NCBI GenBank assembly: GCA_963727535.1
Contig: CAVSGR010000003.1
Coordinates: 1-64,000 of the forward strand
Length of the DNA: 64,000 nt
From: RBG-16-34-14 sp963727535
GTDB taxonomy: Bacteria > Bacteroidota > Ignavibacteria > Ignavibacteriales > Ignavibacteriaceae
Direction: 5' to 3'
Made by a program: the position numbers and the translations under genes. Positions within the stretch are counted from its first letter, which is position 1. Every line of letters starts with the position of its first letter. This document shows, in pieces, positions 44,548-53,987 of this stretch. Under the pieces are notes generated by a model. The model did no database searches. It worked only from the letters and a program-made list of their open reading frames with translations, and was not told the origin of the DNA.

Positions 44548-44557
44548 TGCACCTAAC
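44548..44557. repeat. Right half of 10-bp inverted repeat around the RM module
   Basis: TGCACCTAAC matches the reverse complement of 42087-42096 exactly. It lies 95 bases upstream of the methyltransferase start. Between it and the permease gene stop at 44720 there are no other genes. Confidence 0.6.
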
Positions 44558-44719
44558 TATTACTTATGCCGATTGGTGGTTTGTAAAACTGCGTTTATTT
44601 AATATTATTTTTTTCGACATCCACCCAATGTCATCGTAGTCTTTGGTAAGAAATCGTGTCCCACAAATATCAACAGGTAAAAAGTAAATTAAAATTATTT
44701 CTATATCAAGCAAAAGGTT

Positions 44720-46030
44720 TTAAGAATGTTTACCACCAGTCGTTGGTTTTATTTGGTTTAGAGTATCTGTTTTTTTGTATATCCATTCTAACAAAAAGCA
44801 GATAAGTATTATTGATAATGCAGTAATAACCCCGGTTTTATTGGAAGGGTATTGCTCGACTATTAATGTTATCAAAGCAATAGTACAAAGTAAAAAACCT
44901 ATTAAGGCAATTATACCTTTACTGCCTGTTGAATTTCTCAGTTTATAACCCGCAAGGTTTACAACTGCAAAGATCATCAGAAAACCAACACTGCCTGCTG
45001 TTGAAATACTTTCTAACTTCAAAAGGTTTGCTGTTGTTAATGTTGCTATTGCAGTTATTAATAATCCAACAGGATGATTCCAAAGCAAACCGGTTAACTG
45101 GTGAGGTAATTCATCATCTTCAGCAATTTCATAACTAACCCTGCTTCCGCCATACAATGAAGCATTGATTGCGGAGAATGTTGACAATAAAGCGGCGATT
45201 GTGATAACTGTAAATCCTATTGATCCGAGCATAGGTTTAGCAGCTTCAGCCAAAACATAATCCTCTGCTTTTGCAATTTCAGTGAATGGTAGAGAGCCGA
45301 CAGTTACGCCTGCAATAACAACGTATAATAAAATGACAAAAATTACAGAGTAATAATAAGCTCTCGGTACATTCTTTTCAGGACTAACCAAATCGGGAAC
45401 CGCATTTGCTATAAGTTCGAATCCTTCGTAAGCAACAAATATTACCATACCTCCCGATAATAGATTGATCGGTGTTTCCCAATGTGAAAAGGATAGCTGC
45501 GAAAGGTTGGGGTTTCCCGCAAGCCCGTAAATACCGATTACTACAAATGAGATTAATATGACAAGCTTAATAACAACCGCGTAAGATTCAATTTCTCCGA
45601 CAACCTTTACGCTGTAATAATTTATTACAGTAGCTAAAATTATTATTGCACTGGCATAAATATGAAAGTCGTTTGCTTTACTGCTGAGTGACAATAAGTT
45701 TGGAGCGTATGAACCGAAAGCAGAAGCATAAAGCGACAGCATAATAACGTAGCTTATCCAGAGAAGATTACAAACTCCACCGCTGAAAACAGTTTTGCCA
45801 AATCCCTGGTTTATAAATTTTACAGTTCCGCCTCTGTCCGGGTAAGTTTTTGATAATTTAACATAGCTGTGTGAAGTGATTAAAGCTATAATTCCGGCGA
45901 ACAGAAATGAAACAGGAGTTCCTCCTTTGGAAAATGAAACAGCCAATCCTAGAACTGCAAAAATTCCACCGCCGACCATTCCCCCAATTCCAATTGAAAT
46001 TGCTTCTTTAAGTCCGATTTTTTTATTCAT
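44720..46030 (-). CDS. Amino acid permease (APC superfamily)
   Basis: The 436-residue membrane protein has about 12 helices. Its N-terminus 'EAISIGIGGMVGGGIFAVLG' is the conserved first helix of APC transporters, with the glycine-rich unwound part that binds the amino-acid backbone. 'FVAYEGFELIANAVPDL' is the helix-6 motif, followed by 'PEKNVPRAYY'. Substrate cannot be predicted. A 37-nt element shared with the GlxA-type gene lies 115 bases upstream of its start. Confidence 0.92.
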   Translation of the reverse strand: MNKKIGLKEAISIGIGGMVGGGIFAVLGLAVSFSKGGTPVSFLFAGIIALITSHSYVKLSKTYPDRGGTVKFINQGFGKTVFSGGVCNLLWISYVIMLSLYASAFGSYAPNLLSLSSKANDFHIYASAIIILATVINYYSVKVVGEIESYAVVIKLVILISFVVIGIYGLAGNPNLSQLSFSHWETPINLLSGGMVIFVAYEGFELIANAVPDLVSPEKNVPRAYYYSVIFVILLYVVIAGVTVGSLPFTEIAKAEDYVLAEAAKPMLGSIGFTVITIAALLSTFSAINASLYGGSRVSYEIAEDDELPHQLTGLLWNHPVGLLITAIATLTTANLLKLESISTAGSVGFLMIFAVVNLAGYKLRNSTGSKGIIALIGFLLCTIALITLIVEQYPSNKTGVITALSIILICFLLEWIYKKTDTLNQIKPTTGGKHS

Positions 46031-46144
46031 TCTATATTTAAGTTAATTATTTGTGAGGAAAATATTAATCGAATTTCTTTTTTTATCAAGTAGAAGAAAT
46101 TGTAAGAATTATCCCGGTTCGCACGTTGATTTTCCAAACAATCT

Positions 46145-46181
46145 TTGTCGCAAACAGCCCTTTAGATTGCCGTAATTACAC
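46145..46181 (-). promoter_or_regulatory. 37-nt element shared with 36390-36426
   Basis: On the minus strand the element reads GTGTAATTACGGCAA, CTAAAGGGCTG and TTTGCGACAA. About three quarters of the bases match the element upstream of the GlxA-type gene. It lies 115 bases upstream of the permease start. Its function is unknown: RNA element, operator or repeat. Confidence 0.5.
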
Positions 46182-46350
46182 CTTCCAAATATCCCATCAA
46201 GATGTTAAATTTATTATTAAGGTAAAGGCAATCAGAAAAACAAAAGACTGAACGAGAGACAGTATTAGTATTTATACAAATAAATTATGCCGGAAAAGAA
46301 TAAAGAGCTAATGAAAAAAAATCTTAAAAAATTCAAGAAAGGATTAAATC

Positions 46351-46742
46351 ATGTTTAAGAACAACAAAGCATTCAGCAGTTTTTCTGTAGATGATGCAAA
46401 AAAAGCAAAAGAGTTTTATACCAAAACTCTTGGACTTGAAGTTACAGATATTCCGAATATGGATGGATTGCTGAAACTCCATTTTGGTGATGGAAACAGT
46501 TTAATGATTTACCAAAAACCAAATCACGTACCAGCTACTTTTACTGTTCTTAATTTTCATGCAGATAATGTTGAAAAGGCAGTAGATGAATTAACTGCTA
46601 AAGGTGTAAAGTTTGAGATTTATGATATGCCCGGTATTAAGACTGACAGCAAGGGAATTGCAAAAGGAGAACGGGATGCCTGATGATTGCCTGGTTCAAA
46701 GATCCGGCTGGAAATATTTTATCTGTTATAGAAGATAGTTAA
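46351..46742 (+). pseudogene. VOC (glyoxalase-like) domain protein, frameshifted near the end
   Basis: A VOC-family protein of about 130 residues. The first frame has 'AFSSFSVDDAKKAKEFYTKT' and 'LTAKGVKFEIYDMPGIKTDS'. Near 46665-46682 the frame is lost, and the expected C-terminus 'MIAWFKDPAGNILSVIEDS' is read in another frame, ending at 46742. The break is probably an indel error. VOC proteins bind metal and act in detoxification or resistance; no specific substrate can be named. It opens the 18-kb plus-strand array. Confidence 0.85.
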
Positions 46743-46755
46743 TTAAAAAGAGATT

Positions 46756-46810
46756 GTCAGTCTGAGCCTGTCGAAGACTGACGGTTGCACTTCAATAAAC
46801 TCAGTGTGAC
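46756..46810. repeat. GTCAGTC...GACTGAC palindrome
   Basis: GTCAGTC (46756-46762) and GACTGAC (46776-46782) enclose TGAGCCTGTCGAA. A TTCAATAAACTCAGTGTGAC segment follows. This is a widespread intergenic repeat type, recognised by the CTGAGCCTGTCGAAG word. Confidence 0.8.
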
Positions 46811-46846
46811 ATTATAAAACTAAAAAAGATTTAAGATGATAACATT

Positions 46847-47455
46847 ATGAGAAAATTAAAATTGCAGGTTCAGACCAGCGTTGATGGATTTATTGCTTCT
46901 TCAAACGGAAGCACTGAGTGGATGATATGGAACTGGGGAACTAACTGGAACTGGGATAAAGAACTCCGGGAATATTGTACAGATATAACATTTTCTGCAG
47001 ATCATATTTTACTTAGTCGTCAAATGGCAGAAGAAGGGTTTAATGCTTATTGGCAAAATGCTGCAACCGATAAGAAGTCTCCACTATATAATTTAGCAAA
47101 TAAAATTTGTAATACTCATAAAGTAGTGTTCTCTACAAACCTTAATAAAAGCATCTCTATTCCCGGGGGATGGGAAAATATTGATATAGTAAATAAAGAT
47201 TTCGTAGGAGAAATTAATCATCTAAAAAAGAGTTCTGCAAAGGATATTGTTGTTTACGGAGGATCAACCTTTGTTTCATCTTTAATAAAAGAAAAGCTTA
47301 TAGATGAATTTTATTTGTTTATAAATCCCGTCGCAATTGGAAAAGGATTATTAATTTTTCATAAACTAAGTGATAAACAAAATTTAAGATTGTTACATGC
47401 ACAAGCATTTGATTGCGGAATAGTTGTAAATCAATATGGAGTTAAACCAAATTAA
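46847..47455 (+). CDS. RibD C-terminal/dihydrofolate reductase-like protein
   Basis: The 202-residue protein begins 'LKLQVQTSVDGFIASSNGST', typical of the RibD_C family, and ends with 'DIVVYGGSTFVSSLIKEKLI' and 'NPVAIGKGLLIF'. Members bind NADPH with a dihydrofolate reductase fold, but most have no known substrate. A second family member lies at 54480. It is followed after 25 bases by the hydrolase gene. Confidence 0.88.
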   Translation: MRKLKLQVQTSVDGFIASSNGSTEWMIWNWGTNWNWDKELREYCTDITFSADHILLSRQMAEEGFNAYWQNAATDKKSPLYNLANKICNTHKVVFSTNLNKSISIPGGWENIDIVNKDFVGEINHLKKSSAKDIVVYGGSTFVSSLIKEKLIDEFYLFINPVAIGKGLLIFHKLSDKQNLRLLHAQAFDCGIVVNQYGVKPN

Positions 47456-47480
47456 GAATGCAATTGCTCAGGAGAGACAA

Positions 47481-48368
47481 ATGAAAACAAAAGTAACCAT
47501 CAGGAGGTTTATAAAATTTATGATTTTTGTTTTAACATCTTTGGGTTTGTCGACTATACTTTTAGCTCAGAATTTTGAAAGCGGCTATTCTGATGTTAAT
47601 GGAATTAAAATGTATTATGAAATTCATGGAAATAAAGGAGATTGTTTGGCTTTAATTCATGGCGGAGGGTCGACTATTGAAACCAGCTTTAGCAGGTTAT
47701 TACCTTTGTTAGAAAAGGAATACAAAGTAATTGCTGTTGAACTACAAGGGCATGGGCATACTAATGATAGAAATTCACCCGAAAGTTTTGAACAGGATGC
47801 TGATGACGTGGCTAAACTATTGGATAACCTTCACATTTCTACGACATCAATTTTAGGTTTTAGTAATGGCGGAAATACTGCAATTCAAATTGCGATTCGA
47901 CATCCTCAGGTTGTAAATAAGCTAATACTTGCCTCAACATTTTATAAAAGAGAAGGCTTAATACCGGGATTTTTTGAAGGAATGAAAAACGCCACAATAG
48001 ATGTTATGCCGCAAATTTTAAAGGATGCCTTCTTAAAAATAAATCCCGACAGCAGTAAGCTTTTAACAATGTTCAATAAAGATAAAGATCGGATGCTGCA
48101 CTTTAAAGATTGGAAAGATGAAACAATTCAATCAATAAAATCACCAACATTAATTATTAATGGCGATCGTGATGTTATATTATCGAGCCATGCAGTTGAG
48201 ATATCGAAACTAATTGCAAATTCAAGATTGATGATACTTCCATCAGTTCACGGGGCCTACTTAGGCGCAGTCGATTTTAGTTCAAATCCAAATACAAAAA
48301 TGATTGAATTGGTTGTGGATACAATTAATAATTTTTTAAATAAAGATTCAGAAAATGAAAAAGAATGA
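47481..48368 (+). CDS. Exported alpha/beta hydrolase
   Basis: The protein (about 295 residues) has a signal peptide ('FVLTSLGLSTILLAQ') and an alpha/beta hydrolase domain. The oxyanion loop is 'LALIHGGGSTIETSF', the nucleophile is Ser in 'ILGFSNGGNTAI' and the His lies in 'SVHGAYLG'. I take the ATG at 47481, preceded by GGAGAG, rather than a start 15 codons upstream. The gene overlaps the next by 14 bases. The substrate is unknown. Confidence 0.9.
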   Translation: MKTKVTIRRFIKFMIFVLTSLGLSTILLAQNFESGYSDVNGIKMYYEIHGNKGDCLALIHGGGSTIETSFSRLLPLLEKEYKVIAVELQGHGHTNDRNSPESFEQDADDVAKLLDNLHISTTSILGFSNGGNTAIQIAIRHPQVVNKLILASTFYKREGLIPGFFEGMKNATIDVMPQILKDAFLKINPDSSKLLTMFNKDKDRMLHFKDWKDETIQSIKSPTLIINGDRDVILSSHAVEISKLIANSRLMILPSVHGAYLGAVDFSSNPNTKMIELVVDTINNFLNKDSENEKE

Positions 48369-48825
48369 TAAAACATTGAATTGGGATTCAACTGATGAAA
48401 ATCCAGCATTGAAGAAACTGGAAATTCTTATTGGAGATTGGGAAATATCGGGCAGTCATCCTCTTATTCCTAATCCTATAACTGGTAAAATTAATTTTAG
48501 CTGGTTTAACGGCAAATCATTTTTAATTATGAGTACTGATTTTAATCAATCGGGACCACCAAACAGCACGGCAATTATCGGCAGTGATGATAAAGCAGAA
48601 AAATTATCAATGCTTTATTTTGATGAAAGAGGTGTCTCAAGAATATATGAAGTGAAGTTTGACAATAATATTTTAAAAATGGAGAGAAATTTTCCAGGTT
48701 TTTCTCAAAGATTTACAGGCATTTTAAAAAATAATGAAAATACAATTGAAGGAGCCTGGGAACTTTGTGAAAATGATATCAACTGGAAAAAAGATTTAGA
48801 AATAATTTATACAAGAATAAAATAA
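48355..48825 (+). CDS. DUF1579-like beta-barrel protein
   Basis: A 156-residue protein beginning 'NPALKKLEILIGDWEISGSH', the pattern of DUF1579 and related lipocalin-like proteins ('L...GxWxxxG'). Strands such as 'GKINFSWFNGKSFLIMSTDF' follow. The ligand is unknown. It overlaps the hydrolase gene, indicating co-translation. Confidence 0.7.
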   Translation: MKKNDKTLNWDSTDENPALKKLEILIGDWEISGSHPLIPNPITGKINFSWFNGKSFLIMSTDFNQSGPPNSTAIIGSDDKAEKLSMLYFDERGVSRIYEVKFDNNILKMERNFPGFSQRFTGILKNNENTIEGAWELCENDINWKKDLEIIYTRIK

Positions 48826-48845
48826 AAATTTTAAGGAGAATATTT

Positions 48846-49736
48846 ATGCAAAAAATAACCCCGTTTTTATGGTTTGATAACCAGGCTGAAGAAGCTGCAA
48901 AGTTTTATACCTCACTGTTTAAGAATACAAAAATAGGTGTAATAACAAAATATAGTGATGAAAGTGCAAAAGCTTCAGGAAGACCCGCTGGTTCTGTAAT
49001 GACTGTTGCATTTACTTTAGAAGAATATAATTTTTCTGCAATAAACGGCGGACCCGTTTTCAAAATCAATCCCTCAATTTCATTTTTTTATCATTCTAAT
49101 GATGAAAAAGAAATAGATCATTTGTGGAGTAAACTTTCTGAAGGCGGAAAAGTTTTAATGGAATTAAATAAATACGATTGGAGCCCTAAATATGGCTGGG
49201 TTCAGGACAAGTTTGGTTTATCCTGGCAGTTGATGCTGACTGAAAATGAAATTAAGTATAAAATAACCCCATCACTTTTATTTACAGGCAAAGTTTTTGG
49301 AAAAGCAGAAGAAGCGATGAATTTTTATTTGTCTGTTTTCAAAAATTCAAAAGTCGAAGGTATTTATAAGTATGGTCCAGATTCCAAACCGAACGTTGAA
49401 AATGCAGTAATGTATGAAGACTTTATTCTTGAAGGAAATAAATTTGCAGCAATGGATGGTGCGGGCGAGCATAATTTTAATTTCAATGAGGCAATTTCTT
49501 TTGTGGTTAATTGTGATGATCAAAATGAACTTGATTATTACTGGGATAAGCTTTCTGCGGTTCCGCAGGCAGAAATGTGCGGCTGGTTGAAAGATAAGTT
49601 TGGAATATCCTGGCAGGTTGTTCCGGCAAAATTAGGTGAATTATTAAGCAGCAAAGAGCCGGGAAAATCCCAGAGAGTAATGCAGAAAGTTCTTGGAATG
49701 AAAAAGCTGAATATTGAAGAATTGGAAAATGCATAA
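48846..49736 (+). CDS. Tandem PhnB-like VOC protein (3-demethylubiquinone-9 3-methyltransferase-like)
   Basis: The 296-residue protein has two repeats of the PhnB-type VOC domain. The first is 'ITPFLWFDNQAEEAAKFYTS' to 'WQLML', the second is 'LFTGKVFGKAEEAMNFYLSV' to 'GISWQVVPAKL'. 'DKFGLSWQ' and 'DKFGISWQ' mark the same position in each half. Most such proteins have no known reaction, despite the family name. AAGGAG precedes the start. Confidence 0.88.
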   Translation: MQKITPFLWFDNQAEEAAKFYTSLFKNTKIGVITKYSDESAKASGRPAGSVMTVAFTLEEYNFSAINGGPVFKINPSISFFYHSNDEKEIDHLWSKLSEGGKVLMELNKYDWSPKYGWVQDKFGLSWQLMLTENEIKYKITPSLLFTGKVFGKAEEAMNFYLSVFKNSKVEGIYKYGPDSKPNVENAVMYEDFILEGNKFAAMDGAGEHNFNFNEAISFVVNCDDQNELDYYWDKLSAVPQAEMCGWLKDKFGISWQVVPAKLGELLSSKEPGKSQRVMQKVLGMKKLNIEELENA

Positions 49737-49768
49737 ATGAAAATTAACAATTAAAAAAAGGATAAGAT

Positions 49769-50185
49769 ATGAATAAAACTAAAATCACTATAGATGCTAC
49801 TGTTTCAGCAAACACAAAAAAAGTATGGGATTATTGGAATAGACCTGAACACATTACAAAATGGAACTTTGCCGCCGATGACTGGCACTGTCCGAATGCC
49901 GAAAATGATTTAAGAGTAGGTGGGAAGCTTAAGAGCAGAATGGAAGCTAAAGACGGGAGTTTCGGATTCGACTTTGAAGCAACTTATGATGAAATAGTCG
50001 ATCAAAAGAAAATAGCTTATACAATTGCTGATGGAAGGAAAGTAACAGTGCATTTTGAAGATCGTGATGGCAGTACAGTAATTACAACAATCTTTGATGC
50101 TGAAAACGAAAACCCCGTTGAGATGCAAAGAACTGGCTGGCAAGCAATCCTGGACAACTTCAAAAAATATGTGGAATCGAATTAA
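49769..50185 (+). CDS. SRPBCC-family protein (AHSA1-like)
   Basis: This 138-residue protein has the start 'ITIDATVSANTKKVWDYWNR' and the 'ITKWNFAADDWHCPNAENDL' segment typical of the AHSA1/SRPBCC group, and ends 'MQRTGWQAILDNFKKYVE'. The fold makes a hydrophobic ligand pocket. No substrate is known. It sits between two VOC-type genes and belongs to the same array of small proteins. Confidence 0.88.
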   Translation: MNKTKITIDATVSANTKKVWDYWNRPEHITKWNFAADDWHCPNAENDLRVGGKLKSRMEAKDGSFGFDFEATYDEIVDQKKIAYTIADGRKVTVHFEDRDGSTVITTIFDAENENPVEMQRTGWQAILDNFKKYVESN

Positions 50186-50226
50186 CTTGAGAAAAGAATG
50201 ATAAACTACATCCAGAGGAAATAATA

Positions 50227-50646
50227 ATGTCAAATACAAATCAAATGAAACTTAATACTTATGTTAACTATAAAGGGAACTGTCGAGAAGCTTTTGAATT
50301 TTACGAAAAACATCTCGGTGGTAAGATTACAATGATTTCAACTTTTAGTGATATGCCGGATAAATCTAATATGCCCGGAGAAAACTGGCAAGATAAAATA
50401 CTTCATGCGCAAATTGAAATTGGCAACGGCATCTTGATGGGTGCTGATATTCCTAATGCTGAACCAATGCGCAGTGCTTATATAACTTTAAGTAGTCCGG
50501 ATGAAGATGAAGTTGAAAGAATTTATAAGTTACTTTCCGATTGTGGACAAATTTTTATGAAGATGGAAAAAACTTTTTTTGCTTCCCGGTTTGCAATGCT
50601 CCGCGATAGATTCGGTACATCCTGGATGCTTTTATGTGAACAATAA
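50227..50646 (+). CDS. PhnB-like VOC-family protein
   Basis: A 139-residue single-domain protein: 'LNTYVNYKGNCREAFEFYEK', 'HAQIEIGNGILMGADIP' and 'MLRDRFGTSWMLLCE'. The pattern is the PhnB/3-dmu family. It is related to each half of the tandem protein at 48846. Function is unknown. Confidence 0.9.
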   Translation: MSNTNQMKLNTYVNYKGNCREAFEFYEKHLGGKITMISTFSDMPDKSNMPGENWQDKILHAQIEIGNGILMGADIPNAEPMRSAYITLSSPDEDEVERIYKLLSDCGQIFMKMEKTFFASRFAMLRDRFGTSWMLLCEQ

Positions 50647-50695
50647 ATTTTATCAAAAAAATAATTAATTAAAATAAATATTAAGGAGAAAATTT

Positions 50696-51136
50696 ATGTC
50701 AACAATAAAACTTCACCGTGTATTTAAGGCAGCGCCAAATAAAATCTACCGTGCTTTTCTTGATGCTGATGCCCAGGCAAAATGGCTTCCGCCTAATGGA
50801 TTTACTTGTAAAGTGCATCATCTTGATGCCAAAGTTGGTGGAACATATAAAATGTCGTTTACAAATTTCACAACAGGTAAAAGTCATTCTTTCGGAGGAA
50901 AATATATTGAGTTAGTGGAAAACAAAAGTATCCGCTATTCAGATCAGTTTGATGATCCTAATATGCCGGGCGAAATGATCACAACAATTACAATAAAACA
51001 AGTTTCCTGCGGTTCTGATGTTACAATTGTACAAGAGAATGTGCCTGATGCTATTCCACCTGAAATGTGCTACCTCGGCTGGCAGGAATCACTTGATCAA
51101 CTGGGTAATCTTGTTAACCCGGATATTCCTGATTGA
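50696..51136 (+). CDS. SRPBCC-family protein (AHSA1-like)
   Basis: The 146-residue protein reads 'KLHRVFKAAPNKIYRAFLDA', 'AKWLPPNGFTCKVHHLDAKV' and 'GWQESLDQLGNLV'. It has the usual AHSA1 layout. AAGGAGAA precedes the start. Its stop lies eight bases from the start of a broken membrane-protein gene. Confidence 0.9.
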   Translation: MSTIKLHRVFKAAPNKIYRAFLDADAQAKWLPPNGFTCKVHHLDAKVGGTYKMSFTNFTTGKSHSFGGKYIELVENKSIRYSDQFDDPNMPGEMITTITIKQVSCGSDVTIVQENVPDAIPPEMCYLGWQESLDQLGNLVNPDIPD

Positions 51137-51143
51137 CGTTATA

Positions 51144-51388
51144 TTGTGGACAACATTAATTGCAGGCACATTAGATATTGCTGCAGCATTTATTAATTCT
51201 GATTTAAGAGCAGAGGTTAGTCCTGTTATGCGCTGCAATTTATAGAAAGCGGCATTCTTGGTGAAACATCTTTTGAAGGAGGAATTTTAACTGCATTACT
51301 TGGGCTGCTGTTTCATTATTTAATCGCGTTTACCTTAGACGATTATCTTTTTTACGTTGTACCCAAAAATCAAAGCTTTTATAAGTAG
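51144..51388 (+). pseudogene. Truncated, frameshifted membrane protein
   Basis: Two frames give 'TLIAGTLDIAAAFINSDLRA' and, after a one-base shift near 51232, 'QFIESGILGETSFEGGI' and 'ALLGLLFHYLIAFTLDDY'. This is the N-terminal half of a conserved hypothetical membrane protein found widely in Bacteroidota. Family members are about 150 residues, so the C-terminal helices are missing. Confidence 0.6.
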
Positions 51389-51551
51389 TCGAAGAATCTT
51401 TGTCGGATTTAACCCATTAGAATATCGTAGTTGTACCTGTCCTATATTAATAATTTTAGAAGATTTCTTTATAAACCTATATTAACAAAAGAATTCAAAT
51501 AAAATAGAATCTGTCAAAAATCGAATTAAGTTGCACGTATATTTATTAATT

Positions 51552-53045
51552 TTAAACATCGCTGAATTTTTCCAATACTTTTTTTAATCTTTTTAATCCG
51601 TCAACAATTTCATTCTTTTTGAATGATGGATATCCCAGCATAAGTGCCGGATCTTTGAAAAATTTTATAGAAGATCTGGATAATGGGACTACGGTAATGT
51701 TATTTCTTTTTGCTTCTTCTGTAATTTTTTTATCATCTAAATATTTAGGAAGCCAACCGATAATATGCATCCCCGCCGGTGATTCTTTAACATTTATAAG
51801 TTCCTTTAATTCTTTTTTTATTTCATTAATTAAAAAATCTTGTCTTTTTTTATAAAGCACTCTCATTTTTCTAATATGTTTTGTGAAGTGACCATCTTTT
51901 AAAAAAAGATAAGTTATAATTTGTTCAAACACCGGGTTTTGAATGTCCGTCATTAGCTTAGCTGTAGCAAGAATTTCATACAACCCTGGATCAGTAACAA
52001 CTAAATACCCTAATCGGAGCCCTGGAAACAACACCTTGCTGAAAGTGCCTAAATAAATAACCGAATTATTTTTATCCATTCCCTGCAAAGATGGAAGAGG
52101 ACTTCCGGCGTAGCGAAACTCGCTGTCGTAATCATCTTCAATAATCAAGCAATCGTTTTTGTTAGCGTATTGTAAAAGCTCGTTTCTTCTTGAAGCTCCC
52201 ATTACTACGCCTGTAGGATATTGGTGTGACGGAGTTGTGTAAATTAATTTAGGTTTTGGATAATTCTTAAAAATGTATTGGATGTCAATTCCATCTGAAT
52301 CCAAAGGTGCGGGACATACTTTTGCCTGCGAAAATTTCAGTGCAAATTTGATTCCGAAATATCCGGGGTCTTCAATTACAACTGAATCATCTTTATCAAC
52401 TAAAGCTCTTACAATTAAATCCAATCCCTGCTGTGAACCGTTTACAATAATTACCTGGTCGGTTTCACAATTAACCGCTCTATATGTTCTTAAATATTTT
52501 GCAATTTCCTCCCGCAGTGGTCTGTATCCCGCCGCGTCACCGTATCTCAAATGAATGTTGGAATAGATTTGTGAAGTTTGGTTAATTAACTTCAACCAGG
52601 TTTTAATTGGAAAATCATCTAACGAAGGAACGCTTGTTTGAAACGGAACTATTTTTTGGGGAGCTATCGCCTGGCGGTAATAATGCATTGATTCCATCTG
52701 GCTGCTAATCTTCGAAAATATTTTTTCCTCAGATCTTTTAGCAGAACCGCCCTCTTTCGCTTGTAATAATTTATCCGGGATTTTATTTACATAAGAACCT
52801 GATCCCTGTTTCCCTCTTATATATCCTTCCAATAATAACTGCTGGAATGCGGCTGCAACCGTATAGCGTGAAATTTTTAATTCGGCAGCTAAAGTCCGTG
52901 TTCCAGGCAGCTTTTGCCCTAATGAAAATTTCCCTTCACGTATTGATTTTCTAATTGAATTATAAAGCTGTTCGTATAAAGGCACACTTGATAAATAATT
53001 TATCTTAAATGCGACTAATGGTATTTCTTCTATTTGTTTAGGCAT
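51552..53045 (-). CDS. MocR/PdxR-type transcriptional regulator (GntR HTH plus aminotransferase domain)
   Basis: The 497-residue protein has an N-terminal GntR HTH ('LAAELKISRYTVAAAFQQLL', 'GKQGSGSYV') and a PLP-binding aminotransferase-like domain with 'VNGSQQGLDLIVRAL', 'IEDDYDSEFRY' and the PLP lysine in 'YLGTFSKVLFPGLRLGYL'. Such proteins sense amino-acid or vitamin B6 compounds. It is the only minus-strand gene in the array and is divergent from the SDR gene at 53178. The two may be linked in regulation. Confidence 0.93.
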   Translation of the reverse strand: MPKQIEEIPLVAFKINYLSSVPLYEQLYNSIRKSIREGKFSLGQKLPGTRTLAAELKISRYTVAAAFQQLLLEGYIRGKQGSGSYVNKIPDKLLQAKEGGSAKRSEEKIFSKISSQMESMHYYRQAIAPQKIVPFQTSVPSLDDFPIKTWLKLINQTSQIYSNIHLRYGDAAGYRPLREEIAKYLRTYRAVNCETDQVIIVNGSQQGLDLIVRALVDKDDSVVIEDPGYFGIKFALKFSQAKVCPAPLDSDGIDIQYIFKNYPKPKLIYTTPSHQYPTGVVMGASRRNELLQYANKNDCLIIEDDYDSEFRYAGSPLPSLQGMDKNNSVIYLGTFSKVLFPGLRLGYLVVTDPGLYEILATAKLMTDIQNPVFEQIITYLFLKDGHFTKHIRKMRVLYKKRQDFLINEIKKELKELINVKESPAGMHIIGWLPKYLDDKKITEEAKRNNITVVPLSRSSIKFFKDPALMLGYPSFKKNEIVDGLKRLKKVLEKFSDV

Positions 53046-53177
53046 AATATGATATAAAGTAATGGCATGGTTATATTATCAAATAATGGCTCTTTTTAAG
53101 ATACTAATTTCAATATAAATTTTAATTTTATTAAGAGTAAATTCTATTTAAAACAGGGGAAAAATTATGGTTTTGTT

Positions 53178-53966
53178 ATGAAGAAGGTTTTAATAACAGG
53201 AACATCGAGAGGACTTGGAAGAGCACTTGCCATAGAATTATCTAAACGAAATTATGATGTAATATCCACTGCAAGAAATATAAATGACATAAAAGATTTA
53301 AATGTTTTTAAAACCATTTCTTTAGATGTAACAAGTGATGAGCAAATTAAAAAAATTGCTGCCGATTGCGGCGGAATAGACATTTTAATTAATAATGCTG
53401 CCTACACTGTTGCCGGTCCAATTGAAGTTATTCCGATTGAAGAAATAAAAAAAGAATATGAAACAAATGTAATTGGTCCGCTTAAATTGATCCGTGCATT
53501 TACTCCTTTAATGCGCAAAGTCCACAAAGGAATAATCGTAAATATTTCTTCAGCGGCAGATCGTTTTGCGCCACCTTACGGAGGCTCATATTCTTCCGCC
53601 AAAGCCGCTCTCGCTATGATGAGCGAAGCTCTTCATTTTGAATTAAAACATTTTGGAATAAAGGTCATATTAATTGAATCCGGCTCAATTAAAACAAATA
53701 TGCCGGTGAACCAAAAACATTTTTCTTCATCTGATTATCAGCCACTTGATGACCAAATGAAATTACGCTTTGAAGAATTTTTAAAAGATGATAAAAGACC
53801 GGAGCCTTCTGAAATTGCAAAAAATATTGCTGGTAAGATTGATGACCCCAAAACAAATTTTAGAATCCCTGTAGGCAAGGATGCAGAGTTTATGATTTCT
53901 CAGCATTCAAAAATGAGTGAAGAAGAATGGCTAAATTCTCAAATGTTTAAGGGACTTAATTGGTAG
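53178..53966 (+). CDS. SDR-family oxidoreductase
   Basis: The protein of 262 residues has the NAD(P)-binding 'TGTSRGLGRALAIELS' (residues 7-22), 'ILINNAAYTVAG', and the catalytic Ser and Tyr-x3-Lys in 'NISSAADRF' and 'YGGSYSSAKAALAMM'. The substrate is unknown. It is divergent from the MocR-type regulator with 130 bases between, and followed by a membrane protein gene. Confidence 0.93.
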   Translation: MKKVLITGTSRGLGRALAIELSKRNYDVISTARNINDIKDLNVFKTISLDVTSDEQIKKIAADCGGIDILINNAAYTVAGPIEVIPIEEIKKEYETNVIGPLKLIRAFTPLMRKVHKGIIVNISSAADRFAPPYGGSYSSAKAALAMMSEALHFELKHFGIKVILIESGSIKTNMPVNQKHFSSSDYQPLDDQMKLRFEEFLKDDKRPEPSEIAKNIAGKIDDPKTNFRIPVGKDAEFMISQHSKMSEEEWLNSQMFKGLNW

Positions 53967-53987
53967 TAACAAAAATGAGATGATAAA

